A DNA stretch of 64,000 bases, taken from assembly GCA_947184155.2 (NCBI GenBank), contig CAMXCT020000114.1, positions 302,501-366,500 on the forward strand, written 5' to 3'. A program made the translations under genes and the position numbers. The notes below the pieces were generated by a model, which was not told the origin of the DNA, ran no database searches, and worked only from the letters and a program-made list of their open reading frames with translations. Shown here one piece after another: positions 10,510 through 23,081 of the stretch (position 1 is its first letter; each line of letters starts with the position of its first letter). The stretch is from Cladocopium goreaui (Eukaryota; Sar; Dinophyceae; Suessiales; Symbiodiniaceae).

Positions 10510-11490
10510 AATGGCCATTTATGGACCAACCCCAACGGCAAGCCGGTGCTGGTGAGTGTTGCATGCCGGTTTATTGCAAAAAATATGCAACAACTTCCCA
10601 TCCGAGGTTTCTTCAACTTTTTGACGTTTGAATCTCCAATATGTCCATTATCTTGTCTGTTAAACACTTAAACCTTCATCTTTGATCATGAGAATCCCCG
10701 CCCAGAAACATATTGAACTTCTGGAACCTGGCTAAGTTAGAAGGAAACATGTTTGTCGATCGCAACCCCAAAAAGATCTAAAAGGTACAGTAGGATTAAA
10801 GAAAAAAACTAGCAATGTTTTAACACCTATCATACTTTAAACCATCTTGATCAGGTATAAATACGGTATAAACATGTCAAAACGATTAAAAAGTACATTT
10901 TACCAATTTGATACCAATTTGTTGCAGTAAGTTTGTTTGTTTACCCCTTTCTGATCTTTCTGCATCGTTTCACATTTTTTGATTCTTTTGAGGGGGTTGC
11001 AGCAACCTATGAACTTACCAAACCAAGATTTACCCCGGAACTGTACTCCCCCCGCTTAATCGAAACATTGCAGGAAGTCCCAGTTCCTCCTCTCCTGCCG
11101 TTTCTTTCTTAAGGCACAACCGGCCCCGGCTACGATCAGCGAACCGCCATCCTTTGAGGATGGCAAAAGACGCAGAAATACACGACTGGATGCAGGTTGC
11201 GAAGTGAGGCTGAGGTAGAAAGCGAAGTGGGAAATGTACAACTGGTTGGTGCTCGAGCCATCCCTAAAAAAACATTATCGCATTTCTATGGTTAAAATGA
11301 AATATGATTGACTCCACAAACCAAACAACGTGAGTGAAAATTATGCTATCATATTTGCAGCTGGGACTCTGTCGGTGTCTCGTGGGAGCATCAACATCAT
11401 CCAGGATAAACATGCGGAGGAACAAACAAATGCAAAGGTCTAGACATTCTGAGATCATACATATATAATTAAATATATATATATACCCTT
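10510..11490. other. No supported gene; one weak exon-like frame
   Basis: Around 11098-11206 a plus frame after an AG-G acceptor-like site reads KAQPAPATISEPPSFEDGKR and ends at a TAG. It could be an exon, but nothing nearby supports it. The rest is AT-rich and featureless. Confidence 0.3.
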
Positions 11491-11527
11491 AGCATCTAAA
11501 CCCTTTAAAATAAACAGGTTTGAGTGC

Positions 11528-11592
11528 AAACATCGGGTTTGAGCATCAACCCTTTAAAAATATCGGGTTTGAAACGAAAACATCGGGTTTCT
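11528..11592 (+). repeat. AACATCGGGTTT repeat cluster, left
   Basis: Three imperfect copies of AAAACATCGGGTTTG (around 11528, 11560 and 11578), with AACCCTTTAAAA spacers. The same motif recurs at about 18616-18650 and, as a close pair, at 26243-26276. It sits 0.6 kb upstream of the first well-supported plus-strand exon and 0.2 kb downstream of the transposase-like stop, so it may be a subterminal repeat of a large transposon. Confidence 0.6.
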
Positions 11593-12183
11593 ACTGAGAT
11601 CTGTATCTTTGAGATATTTTGATGATTTAGATCCCAATGGTTATCTCCGGGCCCCCGCACATGCCCAGGCGCTGCAGGATGTTGGGATCAAAGATGATCA
11701 CGATGGGTTGGATGCTGGATTATGGGAAAATATCATCGATTATAACCAATCCATTTCAAGTAGTATGAAATTAGATCAATCCTGATATCACTATAGATCA
11801 AGGTGCCAAAACTCTTGGGATGAGATGCCAAGAATGTTTACCAAGTTTGGCTTTTACCATGTTTCACTTTTCATTTCCCAACAAGAATTGTAGTGTCCAA
11901 TGACGCCGCAACTGTGCCCAGCTTTTGAGCAATGCGAGCAAGCTCAAAGTCCACTGGCCAGCCGGGTATCCCAGACCTGTGAGAGGCTTGGGCGCTGCTT
12001 CACTGGCTCTTTAATGCAATTCCGCTGGTATGTTGTATGAAGGACCGAATACATACTTAATCTGACTTTGCTCTATACACATGGAAATCATCAAACAAGC
12101 CAAATGGTTGAACATGTCAGATCTTCAGTGGCTAACCGTGATTTAAGCGGCTCAAGCAGTGCCATCTTGATCTATATTTGAGG

Positions 12184-15100
12184 ATGGCTGGAAACTGCCA
12201 AAAAAAGGCTGGTGGCCGTCCCAAGTTAAGTTCACAGGCAGTTCTCCCCATTGATGGCCTTCATCTAGAGTGGGATGCCAACAAGGACATCCGAGATGGC
12301 CTGCGAGCTGGTGAGGAGTTGTTGCCAGATGGCAAGACTGAAGATATACCAGCTTGTGTGGCTGCTAGCCTTGTGTTGCAACCACTAATCACCAGGATGA
12401 GCATGACTGAGCACAAGCCCTTACCAAATGTTGACAAATTGCGGGATGAGGTGGAAAAGGTTTACCTCGTCAACGAACGTGGTCAAACACCAGAAGACCA
12501 GCCTGATGTGATCTCAGCGTCGTGGCGCATCAGGAAGCTCTTAGGATTCCTGAAGATGAAATGCCGCAGAGGGGAAGTATCATCGGTGCCTTTTCTGCAA
12601 ATATAATTTCTGAAGAAATCAAGTGACCTAAGCCCCAATGGTTCCTAGATGAGTTTTGGGATTGCATCCCACTCGTGCAATTATCCATTTAATGTGTCAA
12701 GTGTTGTTGATTATCATCTCATCCCAGGTGCCTGCTTTCCAGCAGCTCTGCATCGACTTGGACAACAGTCTCCAGGATTGCTACCTGCACGGGCAGTGGC
12801 ATGGGCTCACATTCATGTCTCAACATCTCTAAACTGGCCTAGCCCCTTATTAGATCATCATGCTGGATGGCACTGAAATGTTGGCTTTCGTTATGATTTC
12901 ATGTGGAACAAATAGATCTATCGATGTCTACTAATTAACTCGATTTGTATGGACTAGACGCGTCATTTTCCCAAGGAGGCTGTGGAAAAGCACAACAGAA
13001 AGATCGCAGAGAAAAAGGCACAACGGGCTGCTGCCAAGGCAGGTGCAGATGCCCAAGAGGACCCTGCATTTGTCAAATGCCATTTTGTTCCAATCCAACT
13101 CCAAATCAATAATCGATATATCTATATAACTATATATACCCGGACTTTTGACAACTAACTTGTAGCATCCAAAAGAAAGAAAACCATTGCTGCACACCAG
13201 GACTCTTCCAGCTCCGAAGATTCTGATGCAAAAGCTAGAGACTACAATGAAGATGAGTCAGAAAGCGAAGAGTCTGAGTCCACACCAGCGGGATCAAAGG
13301 AAGAGCCTGAAGCCCCTTCAAAGGTTGAGAACCATGTCACTAACCAGAGTAAACCCGAAGAAAAACCCAAGGATGATAAGGTTGCTATCTCAACTTCGAT
13401 TCAGGGCGGTGGTTCCAGCACTCATGGGGGTTCAGCGGGTTCAGCATCAACAGAAAAAAGCATCTTTGTTGCATCGAGGTGTATGGTGTGTGATCCACAG
13501 TATTGGAAAACGTTTATACATTGACTTTCTAGAAGTTTTGTCGGTTTTGGCCACTGCAGATTTTTGTTAATCAATGTACCAATCATGTTGAAATATGTTG
13601 AATACGTTTTCAATATGCATTCATGAGTTACAATCATCAAGGTACAGTGGAGGACTTGCAGCGAAAGAAAGCTGAAGTCTTGCAGAAATTGGCTAAGTTC
13701 TTTGGCTTACATGTGTCACCGTAATTCTGGTGCTTGAAGACTTTAAGCTGGTGAAAGTTGCAGCCCAAAAAAATGATCTAGAACCGGCATTTTTCAAATT
13801 GTTGAGGTAATCTAACTTGCTCGAGCCCAGGCTTCGAGCTGCAAAATCCAACGCAAATCTTGGGGATTCGTTGGAAAAGCCAGGCACAAGCTGGGACCAT
13901 GTGGGGGTCGTGCTCATCAGTTTTCACAGGTGCTTATAAGATCTTATAAGTATATTACGCAATAGTACGAATTAAAAACCGGTTTCTCTCTTGAACTCTT
14001 AATATGAGTGAACTTTAAGACACATTTCACCATGAAAAAAAAAGATAAAGTATAGTCCGCGCTGACAGGAGAAACGAAGAATACTATGAGCTCAAGCTCA
14101 AAGCCTCCTGTCTCAGTGGACACTGTGGACACATTGCCCGTGGATGTGATGGCATGCAGCCCACCAGCAGGAGAATCCCAGGAGTTTCTTTCGCCTGACC
14201 ATTCAGCGGAGCTCAAGAGAGCAACCTTCCACTCAAAGAGGCCTGTTGCAACACCTCACGCAGGACACTCGGGGGAAGCGCCCACTGGTGCACCCAAAAA
14301 TGATCAAGTGATTGAGTCAGAAGATGTTGACAAGGACAAAGTGGAAAAGGAGAAGGTTCAAGGAAAGGATGCAAAGATCCCAAAAGAGAATGTCCCAGGA
14401 AAGACCCCAAAAGGACTAGGAGCACAAAATGGGGCTTTTACGCCGAGCGACCAAGAGGCTAGATTCTGGGTTGTGGGATGGTCAAACTATATTGTGATAA
14501 TATGTGACAACCTGTTTTGTTTTATGATCATGCCATGAAATTCTTTCGGACGATTTGTACACTTTTATTTCATCTTTTGTCTTGTGCGCCAAAGCCTGCC
14601 GACAGGCAAGCCCAAAAGGAGCAGCTACGACACGGGTGGACCAACTTCAAATGAAGGGCAACGAGGGTGAAGAGGGCGAGGATCTACCAAGGAAAGGACG
14701 TGGGCGTGGGCCCCATGGGCGAGGGAGAGGGAAAGGGAAAGGGAGAGGACGTGGTGGTCAGAAAGATTCCATTGATCCACCAGAAGAAACTGAAACACGA
14801 GCATCATCCAGCAAGCGAAGCAACAATGACCAGATCCCCACAAACAAAAGAGCTAAGAGCGTCAGCAACAAGGGACAACAGGATGATTGGGCAGCGTGGG
14901 GGACTGATCAGGCATGGTCTCAGTCTTGGGACAGTTGGGAGGAGTATGATGCATGGGTTTGGGACAGCGCAGCATACTGGGATGGGGAGTGCAGCAAGCA
15001 TGAGCTCCAAGAACTTGCCAAGATGAAAGCTCAGTCAGCCGAGCCTCAACCCAGCCGAACCAAGAAACCCAATGTTCCCAAAACCGAAACTGTTGAGAAA

Positions 15101-16051
15101 TCCACCAAGAGCAAGGAGAATAAAAAACCCAAGAGTCATGCAAAGAAAGCCAAAGCCAATGAAGGATCTAGCAAACTGGAGACCCAGGAAGATGATCAAT
15201 CGGAGAATGATGAGAATGCCAACCATGGAGGTTCCCGCAAGTCAAAAGCCACCAAGTCGAAAGCAAAGGCAGCTCATGAACCGAAAAGCAAGAGAACCAG
15301 AAAAACCAACAAGAAAATAGAGCAGGAAGATGAAGCTGAGGAACAGGAGGATCAAGAGGAACCACCCCAAGAACCAGAAACCGAACATCCAGTTGAGGAA
15401 TCGCTCACGATTCCAGACACAAGGCAGGGCCGTGTGAAGGAAATGATCAAGTTTGCAAAGGGATTCAAAGGTATGGCTGAATGGGATGCCAAGATGCTGA
15501 TGAGGGGACGGTTGGCTAGCATTTATGCATGTCGCATGAATGTCTACTATGAGCGGCCAGCTGTGGGGTTGACATGCCGGGCGGAAAAGAAAGACTTTGC
15601 ATATTTCGCCAGCAAGAATGCCAATGTGTCCAAGACATTTCGCATGGCAGCAGCACTGAAAGCAGCTGAAATGTTGGCACCTTATCTTAAATCATTTTTT
15701 GGACAGAAAGTGACCCAGTAAAATGATCGAGACAAATATATCTTTAAAAAAAACTAAGGAATGTTAAGGATATACATTTTTTAGTATGATATATGTGGTG
15801 AGTCGTGTCAAGATATTTCTGTCTGTTGTTCCCTCAAAGGTTTGGCTTGTATATTTATCCAATTCCCATCCACTCACCCTGCTTCTCTTAAGGCACGCTT
15901 TGTGGACGAAGTGAAGCAGCGCAAAGGAGTCAAGAAGGATGACAAGATCACAGAGAACACTGCTGTGAAAAGCATGTATGAGCAGTTGAAAGAAATTTTT
16001 GCTGATGTCGTGATCATCATGGAGACCAAGTCATGGTCCACCGAATCCTAG
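12184..16051 (+). CDS. Lys/Glu/Ser-rich nuclear-type protein, about nine exons
   Basis: Coding stretches: 12184-12588, 12728 to about 12830, 12976 to about 13080, about 13166-13488, about 13646-13712, about 13830-13931, about 14076-14457, 14606-15709 and 15893-16051 (TAG). The clearest joins are GC-AG (14457/14606, QE|ASPKG) and GT-AG (15709/15893, FFGQK|ARFVDE), both in phase. The middle is acidic and serine-rich (SSSSEDSDAKARDYNEDESE). The long exon has an Arg-Gly run (GRGRGPHGRGRGKGKGRGRG), a Trp-rich patch, lysine blocks typical of nuclear localisation, then a compact 100-residue C-terminal domain I do not recognise. The start at 12184 (MAGNCQKKAG) is the second of two close ATGs. Phases around 13488-13646 do not close by eye. 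Probably the first gene of a large transposon-like locus. Confidence 0.55.
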
Positions 16052-16389
16052 TGCAGTGTTTCGTTTTGTATCTCTTAGCTATGTGGGTTGCGCCAACATA
16101 GGCATATCGATGCGCTTTTGTGTGAATGTGTGGGGTGCAAGGTGATACCATCTTGCATGGGGATGCACATGTGCCACGGTGTATATAGATTGCAGGTTGC
16201 GCGCTACCACTCAGAAGCCGGCTGCATTTTTGGCCTGTCTTCTTTTCAGTCCATCTTACAGGAGTTCAATTTCTGAGACATCAAAGCTGGTTGCTCGTTT
16301 CAACAAATTAGTGCCATCTTACCTAAATGATTCTAGAAATCGAAAAGATTTTTTTTCAAAGCATAGCTTCATGCCATGTTCATTCCAGT

Positions 16390-17119
16390 TGTTGGTTGAT
16401 AGCACCAGCTGCGTTCTCTGCCAAGACTATGGCTCTCGTGTTGCGTCAAGATGCCAAGATCAAGGATTTCGCGAAAGAAAAAAGTTGGCTGTCACATCTC
16501 GAAGAGGATCTTAGAAAAACACTGTTCCAAAGTCCATCTTGAATTCTGAATTCTTTAACGTCATCATCACATTGGGAGCCAGAAACCATTGGAAACCTAC
16601 AAGAGAAACTGACTTATATATATATATAGTTGGTGCACTTAGATTTGAACCACCTTTACATCATAAATTACATCCTTAGAATCCCACCACTGATCACCAC
16701 TGGCATGTACTGCCATGCACTCGGTGCCTGAGGTCAAGCCAGTGGCGTCTACGTAGGCGTGGCAGCCTGTGGCAAGAGCGTGTCAAGCATCTCAAGAAGT
16801 CTTGTATTCCAGACATGTTTGCTACACACATCGATTTGCTATTTCGAAAGTGCTTCTGATCGCCACAGCAAACAAATTCCATGCATCAATTTCAAATCGA
16901 CCCGCAGCCATTCTTGACTGGTGCATTGATAAAAAAATAAAAGACCATATATACAGGCATTGCCATGAGCGCATTGGAACAAAAAAAGATTTTGAATTTG
17001 GAATATGATCTTCCACTCACATTTTGCGTGGTCTTGTGAGTCAACATTTGCAATTCTACGATTGGCTCATTGCCATGAAGTACCTTGATTGCGCTGCTTT
17101 GGCGTCTTTACAAGCTTAG
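16390..17119 (+). CDS. Exons of an unrecognised plus-strand protein
   Basis: Three stretches look coding: about 16424-16542 (MALVLRQDAKIKDFAKEK, ending in a TGA), about 16700-16858 (contains WQERVKHLKKSCIPDM, ending in a TGA) and about 17013-17119 (contains SQHLQFYDWLIAMKYLD, ending in a TAG). The terminal stops may lie beyond unrecognised donors. Same strand and style as the flanking exons. They could be the tail of the preceding gene family or the start of the next gene. No domain recognised. Confidence 0.35.
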
Positions 17120-17337
17120 AGATATAAGGAGAGTTCGGAATAATTTAAGGGGCCCAGTCATCATGAACATGTGATAAATTACTGGGTATATGACCATTAT
17201 TGGTATTCTCTGTCGTATATATAGATCTTGCAATCTTTGCCGAATTGCACATGGATCGTTGTGCCCGTGCTGTTATGTGGCCACCCTGGTTGTGTGCGCA
17301 CGTCGAATGACTTTGCCATCCACTGGGCATGAAATGC

Positions 17338-17600
17338 GCATCGTGGTGTGTGTGTGTGTGGTGTTCACGTGGTGTGTTGCGTCGGTGTGTGTGTACCCCT
17401 GTGTGTTGTATGTGTGTTGTGTGTATGTGTGTTGTGTGTTGTGTGTGTTGTGTGTTGTGTGTTGTGTGTTGTGTGTTGTGTGTGTGTGTTGTGTGTGTGT
17501 TGTGTGTGTTGTGTGTGTGTTTTGTGTGTTTTGTGTGTTGTGTGATGTGCGTTGTGCGTTGTGCGTTGTGCGTTGTGCTTTGTGCGTTGTGCGTTGTGCG
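17338..17600 (+). repeat. TGTGTT / TGCGTT microsatellite
   Basis: Long imperfect run of GTGTGTTGT units changing to GTGCGTTGT near 17545. Cys/Val-rich ORFs on plus and Thr/His/Asn-rich ORFs on minus here are repeat artefacts. Confidence 0.95.
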
Positions 17601-17603
17601 TTG

Positions 17604-17692
17604 TGTGTTGTGTTGTTGTTGTTGTTGTTGTTGTTGTCGTTGTTGTTGTTGTTGCTGTTGCTGTTGCTGTTGGTGTTGTTCTTGTCGGTGTT
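17604..17692 (+). repeat. (GTT)n microsatellite
   Basis: Contiguous GTT/GCT trinucleotide run following the TGTGTT tract. Confidence 0.9.
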
Positions 17693-17784
17693 GGTGTTAC
17701 CCCTGCAGCGTTTTTGCTCGGTTCCGTAGTGGCCGAAAATCGTCAAATCGGTGGTGTTTTCGCGTGTTTTTGCATCGCTCGGAG

Positions 17785-18000
17785 CAAAAAACACCGTAAA
17801 TACCAATGTTTTTGGCGGGTCGGAAGCCCAAAACCACGGTATTTACGATGTTTTTTGCCTCTGGTAGTAAAAAGCACGGTATTTACAGTGTTTTTTGGCC
17901 AGCACCTAGCAAAAACACTGGTATTTACGGAGGTTTCACCATGTAGCAAAATGTGGTTTCTTGATCCGAAAAGAGCAAAAATACTGTAAATTACAATGTT
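17785..18000 (+). repeat. About 40-50-bp interspersed unit with dyad symmetry
   Basis: Five degenerate units, each with an A-rich start (AAAAACAC), a core GGTATTTAC or its near-complement, and a T-rich end (GTGTTTTTTG), at about 17787, 17840, 17872, 17910 and 17970. A-rich and T-rich ends of a unit are complementary, so single strands could form a series of hairpins. It lies between plus-strand exons, presumably in an intron or spacer. Confidence 0.6.
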
Positions 18001-18168
18001 TTGAGTCTGCTCTTAGGGTGCGTGGGAGGTGTGGAGGGGGGGGGGGTTACTAAAATGACTAGCAATCTCCTGAAGAATCAGGGAACGGGGCTGGCCGCCC
18101 TCCCCTTTACTTCGTAAAGTAAAACTCAAGGTAGCCCCTCTGGAGCTACCTTTCGTGATATTCGAACC

Positions 18169-21100
18169 ATCCGGCTTCCCAGGATATATCCGATGCCTTT
18201 CGCTCGCGAGTACTGCGACATGATCGAGGAGATGAAGTCGAGCTGCTCGGGTCAGCCTGAGTTGCCACAGGTGCTACCACCAGGTGTAGTGACTTTTTCT
18301 TGGCTGAAGGAAGCTGATACCACAATTTGGCGAGCAGCCGATTTGCCAAATGTTTTCAATTATTTACGACGAAGTAAAAGGTTGCAAATCCCTCAGGATT
18401 GGCAGCATTTAGTTCCAATGGCAATGGATGCCTAGTGTTTCTCAGGTATGGTGTCTTGGGAATCGGACTCAAATGATGGTTTTTGCACTACATACCACGA
18501 ATTATGTAAGATTATGTTGTTTTTTTCAAAAATATCAAAGGGTTCGGAATTAAACCCGTGCCAAACCCGTGCCAAACCCGTAATTTACCCGTGCTAACCC
18601 CTAATTTCGGATGGAAAACATCGGGTTTGTACTAAAACATCAGGTTTTCCAAACCCGTGCCAAACCCGTGTCAAACCCGTAATTTACCCGTGCTAACCCG
18701 TAATTTTTTTTAGGGGTTCGGACACCTCTGGGAAGCCTAGTTTTGCATCACCAAAAGCTCGTTCGAACCAGATGTTTGTTCAGCTGGATTGCCCGCTGCA
18801 ATCGAAATTAAGTCTTTCAATTCGAAGGCTTCTGACAAATGCCTTTGGCACTTCAGGCGTGTGGGTAAAAATAGCAATGATCACGGAATTCGAACAGCAA
18901 GATGTCAGTTGATTAATATGCATGGATCGTTCAAACTCAACCATTTGTTCGATGTGCAGAATTCCAAAAATCAACTGGTTGATTGCATGATGGTTCAAGG
19001 TGTCTGGAAGTTTGGTTTAGATCGGAGCCATTGCCATCCAGAGTGGTTGGCCATGAGTTCGCAAACCCTTGGCACTAGCTGTGGTACCTTCCATGATGGT
19101 GTGCAGTACCTGGAGTATAATGCTGAGGAACAATCCTTGCTACTTGAACTACAGGACCCCTGTGAATCTTATCATGGTTGTTTTGGGTTACTCGAATGGG
19201 CATATCCTTTGCTCTCTAGTACAAAATGTTTCATTGGCTCTACAAGTGCGAATGCCAGGAGGTTGATGCACAAATAGAACACCTTCACCTGGAAGCTGGT
19301 CAAAAGGTTGACCCAGAACCTACCACTCCTGTCAGTGACTAAGTTTTTTTTTCAATAATGCCATTTCTAAACCAGCCGGTGCTTGAGGCCGAGAGTCCTT
19401 GTGTTGGCGATGCAGAAGAAACTGTGCCAGCCAATACCTTGGTGAAAATCTTTATGGGACATCATGGCTGCTCATTGCGATACATGTGCATCAAATAACA
19501 ATTGCTGTGGGCATTGAACACTTCCTTTGAGGGTATTAACGCATTGATGTTTTGAATTGCTTTACAACTCCAAATTGCCAAGGCCTCTGAAATGGAGATT
19601 GAAGCATTCCATCAGAAGGTGCTGTTATTCAATCACTTGGCACTGTCAGGGATATCATGACATCTTGTTTGGTCAATACTGTTCTTTGATGGTTCCAAAA
19701 TGATAGATGTCTAGATTTTTATCACAGCATGGTTGGCTCAGGCAGTTCAACCATCTCAAGTTCATCCAGTCCCAACTCCTGTTCGAAGTATTGTGCAAGC
19801 GCCAGTTCTTGAAGAACCGGAGACACCATGTACAAGTGGACCACTAGTGACAGCGACATCGCCAGTGAGTGAGGCAACAACACCGGTCCCTGACCCAAAG
19901 CCGGATGGTGCCAGGGAACCAAGTGCTCCAAGTGCCGCTGCAGAACCTAAGGAACCTGAGGAACCGTTGACATCGGGCATGACCAAGCGTAAGGCCATGG
20001 GCGTGGTCAAACTTGGGTGATTCAATGCATTCACATATATAGCATGCAGGTATATTATTTAGCAATATATATAGATGGACACGACATGAAACGACCATAT
20101 CGATTTATAGGATTTCTCACGTTTGTCACCCTTGCATTTGTCACCCTTGCAAATGGACTTACGAAGAGCTGCCAAAGCACGTCTTTCGAGATGGGTCAAA
20201 CCCAAAAGCAAGCGTGTCGAGCTGAATGCACCCGAGTTTGTTCGAGAGCAGTGGGAAACTGGCAACAAAAATGTCATTGCCGATGTGTTCTCCAAAGTGA
20301 ACTTCAACCAGGATTGATTTGGGAAATACATCATCGTAAAGTAGAGGGCTTCTCAACATGAACTGATTTGGAACTTCCATCACAATTTGATATCAAGTTT
20401 GCTCTTAACAGGTGTATGAGTTTATTGTTGAATCTCTATACATGTATAACCAGGAGATCTTCGTGAACCAGCTGCGCATCCTTGTGCAGAAGAAGAAGTT
20501 GGTGGAAGTCACCATTACCGAAGGTTGGTTTTCTGAGCAGGAACTCTCATCTGACTTTGGTTGGAAGCAGTGCATGTCTCAGTTGACAATGAACCAATTG
20601 CATCATACAATAACTATACCAGTTGGCAACACCAAGTCTTCAGCAAACTATTAAACTAAGTAGTGACTTCACATTCCCAAGGAACAAGATTGACGGTGCC
20701 AAAGCAAGATGCAAGGCGCTTGGTGATTCGCATTTCAGGCCAGCTTGATGTCTTACTGTATATAGTCCATTATAGTCCATGCAGAATTATTCACACAACT
20801 CTTTCCAATGTCATTGCGATTCATATGGAACATGCCCCATGGTCCAAAACAATCACTGATCAAAGTTTATTGCCAATGCCACTCCAAAGGCACAACATGT
20901 ATGACGGATCGGAAGAGTTCTGGGTGATCATCAAAGAAGAAGGTCGCAGACAGGACTCACTTGCGTACGAGGAAACCCATGAGAAGAAAGCCAAGGCTGG
21001 AACAAAATTGTATTATCATATGTTGTTCTCTGAAACCTTTTGGCATCAATTGTTTGATTCCTTCGTTCAACCAGGCCGAAGGTGACCCTCAGTTCGCCTT

Positions 21101-22410
21101 TGGAACGTCGTCTCTGGCCCTAGATGCTGCCCAGAAGCGGGATGCTTCGGAGAAGCAACGCATTGCGGACAAAGAGCCTGAAGTGGAATCGAAGTTTGGG
21201 CAGGTCCGGATTGGGTGTTAGTGTTGATATTGGTGAATTGGTATCTGCAGATTTGCAGTTTCACATTTACCCTCATCATTCTATGTTTACTCTTTACCAA
21301 CGCCAGACCAAAGAGAAGTTCAAGAAGTTCAAGAAGTTCATGGAATCAATGCTGCAGAAAACGGGCCGTTTGAGATCGTTGGTGAAGGAATTGAAGACCA
21401 AATTCTCGGAGGATGATGGAGCCAAAGAGTATCTTGATCCACATGTATATATATAATATATATACTATATATATTATATTATATTTGTAACCCTGGACAT
21501 ATGTAGATGGTAGAACACGTCAGTTGAAGTGGCCAAGTGATCCCAGCACTTCATAGGTTGTTTCACTTACTTCAAGTCACTGCCAAGGTGCCTTGCATCA
21601 CTCCAGAATGAGATCAAGAACCTGGATCAGCAGTATGACAAGTGCCAGGAGCAATGGTGCATTGGGGAGGCACAAGGCTTTTTTACGGAGAAGTTACTTG
21701 TCACAATTTCTTATATGACGAGGCTTTGCTGTCCAGGCTTCGCTGTTTATCAACTTGTATATATACATTGTGACTCATGCCCCAAGACTGGATGATAGTT
21801 TACTTCAATTTTGGGAACACCTTCTTGCAAAGGTTCTACACCGGCGCTGAAGATGCCATGAAACATGCAACCCTGGCGTGTGGAATCCCAGACACATGAT
21901 CCAAAGTTCCTTGAGACCAAACATCTAGATTTATGTAAGAAAGCCAAATATTTATCTGCAATTTGTAAACCCGAAGTAGCATGTGAATATAACATTGGTC
22001 TTCCATATGTATATCTTGACCCAAGCCCTGCATGTTGCCATGTTTTGCCAAGGTGCTCAAAGGCCGTTGCAGCGGAGATGAAAACAAGGCGCAACATCAT
22101 CATCCTCGGTGGTGTCTTTTGCTAAATGGAAAACATATATACGCAGACCATTGTTTGAAAATGTTTGAAATACACTCACCGGGTTGTATACTATTTTGCT
22201 GCCCCTTCAGTCGACTTATGGCGCAGGAACCAAAAGAAGTTCTTCGAGAGGAAGGACTGCGATGCCCTGACCAAGCCAAAGGAGAAGAAGGAGAAAAAGG
22301 ACAAGGAGGAGAAGAAGGAAAAGGATAAGGGTGACAACAAAAGACCTGCGAAGAACAATGATCATGATGATGCCCCCCCCCAAGAAAACCAAAAAGGTCA
22401 AAAAGGATAA
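18169..22410 (+). CDS. Multi-exon charged protein of the transposon-like locus
   Basis: Plus-strand exons, approximate: 18169-18435 (contains PFAREYCDMIEEMKSS), 18789-19276, 19376-19440, 19733-20010 (Pro/Ala-rich linker), 20150-20312 (VKPKSKRVELNAPEFVREQW), 20411-20575, 20690-20742, 20898-21003 (YDGSEEFWVIIKEEGRRQDS), 21082-21209, 21303-21445, about 21588-21690, 21830-21898, about 22040-22110, 22206-22410 (lysine-rich tail, TAA at 22408-22410). The part from 20150 to 21210 has the feel of one helical domain followed by a Trp-containing beta part, but I know no named family. Both ends are uncertain. It may be two genes. Exon joins were not all phase-checked. Confidence 0.45.
18540..18722 (+). 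mobile_element. Small AACCCGT-rich element flanked by 9-bp direct repeats
   Basis: GGGTTCGGA occurs at 18540-18548 and 18714-18722. Between them a block of CCAAACCCGTGCCAAACCCG-type repeats, ending TAATTTACCCGTGCTAACCC, appears twice (about 18552-18608 and 18649-18706) around a copy of the AACATCGGGTTT motif. The flanking direct repeats suggest insertion with target duplication. It lies between two exons, so it may be an intron-forming insertion. Confidence 0.5.
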
Positions 22411-23080
22411 GTGATCGACTTGACTAGCAAAAGGCCACAAGGGTCTATGGTTGGTTTGGTCATGGCGTGGAGTTGACCAAATTTCTTAACACAATGAAGC
22501 GTGTTGCTCATAGACCAATCACATCTGCAAATGCTTTCCGTTGATTGGAATATTTTGTTAGTTGCTTCTATTTAGTAGAGTTGTATTTTCATCAAACACT
22601 GGTATCAGCAGACTTGGCAGAGCTGTTGAACACGCTTAAAAGTGTTTTCAGTCCATAAATTCTGGGTTGGCTGATTGCGACATGAAACACGCAATCAGGG
22701 ATTGAGCTTTGACTCAGCTACATGTTGCGAAATCTTTGAGGGAAAAAAGGCTTGCATGCCAACCGGCTGTTAGCTGACATGATTGATTCAGTTTTGCAAC
22801 TTTGATTCTTCAACCAGTCTTGTTTGATTCAAGTATATGCGTATGATATTCAACACACACTGGGCCAGGTCCAAAGCCAGGGAACACCATCAAGGGCTTC
22901 GCCAGCCGAATTGGTGATGGCGTCCAGAGCTCAACCTGATCTCTGGGGGAAATAGAACGATTGAAAGCATGCTTAACTTATACATGACCTAGCCACAACC
23001 CAAGACCTGTTCAACCTTAGCCGGTGTTGGCTCAAGGGTTTATCATGCCATTTTGGCTTCTTCCAATTTCAATGCGCAGC
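22411..23080. other. Spacer without recognised gene
   Basis: No exon that I can support. It separates the lysine-rich C-terminus from the GIY-YIG-like gene and probably holds a 3' UTR and intergenic DNA. Confidence 0.4.
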
Positions 23081-23081
23081 C

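Noticed and set aside
13187-13570. 127-codon basic ORF overlapping the acidic Ser/Glu-rich frame
   Set aside because: Shadow frame: the alternative frame over the same bases gives a coherent SSSSEDSDAKARDYNEDESE-type protein that continues in style with neighbouring exons.
17190-17989. Cys/Val-rich plus-strand and Thr/Asn-rich minus-strand ORFs up to 179 codons
   Set aside because: Direct translations of (TGTGTT)n and (GTT)n microsatellites.
22990-23060. Spliced-leader relic (CCATTTTGGCT)
   Set aside because: GCCATTTTGGCTTC at about 23048 matches part of the dinoflagellate spliced leader but lacks the CAAG end and the upstream CCGTAG. It is most likely chance.
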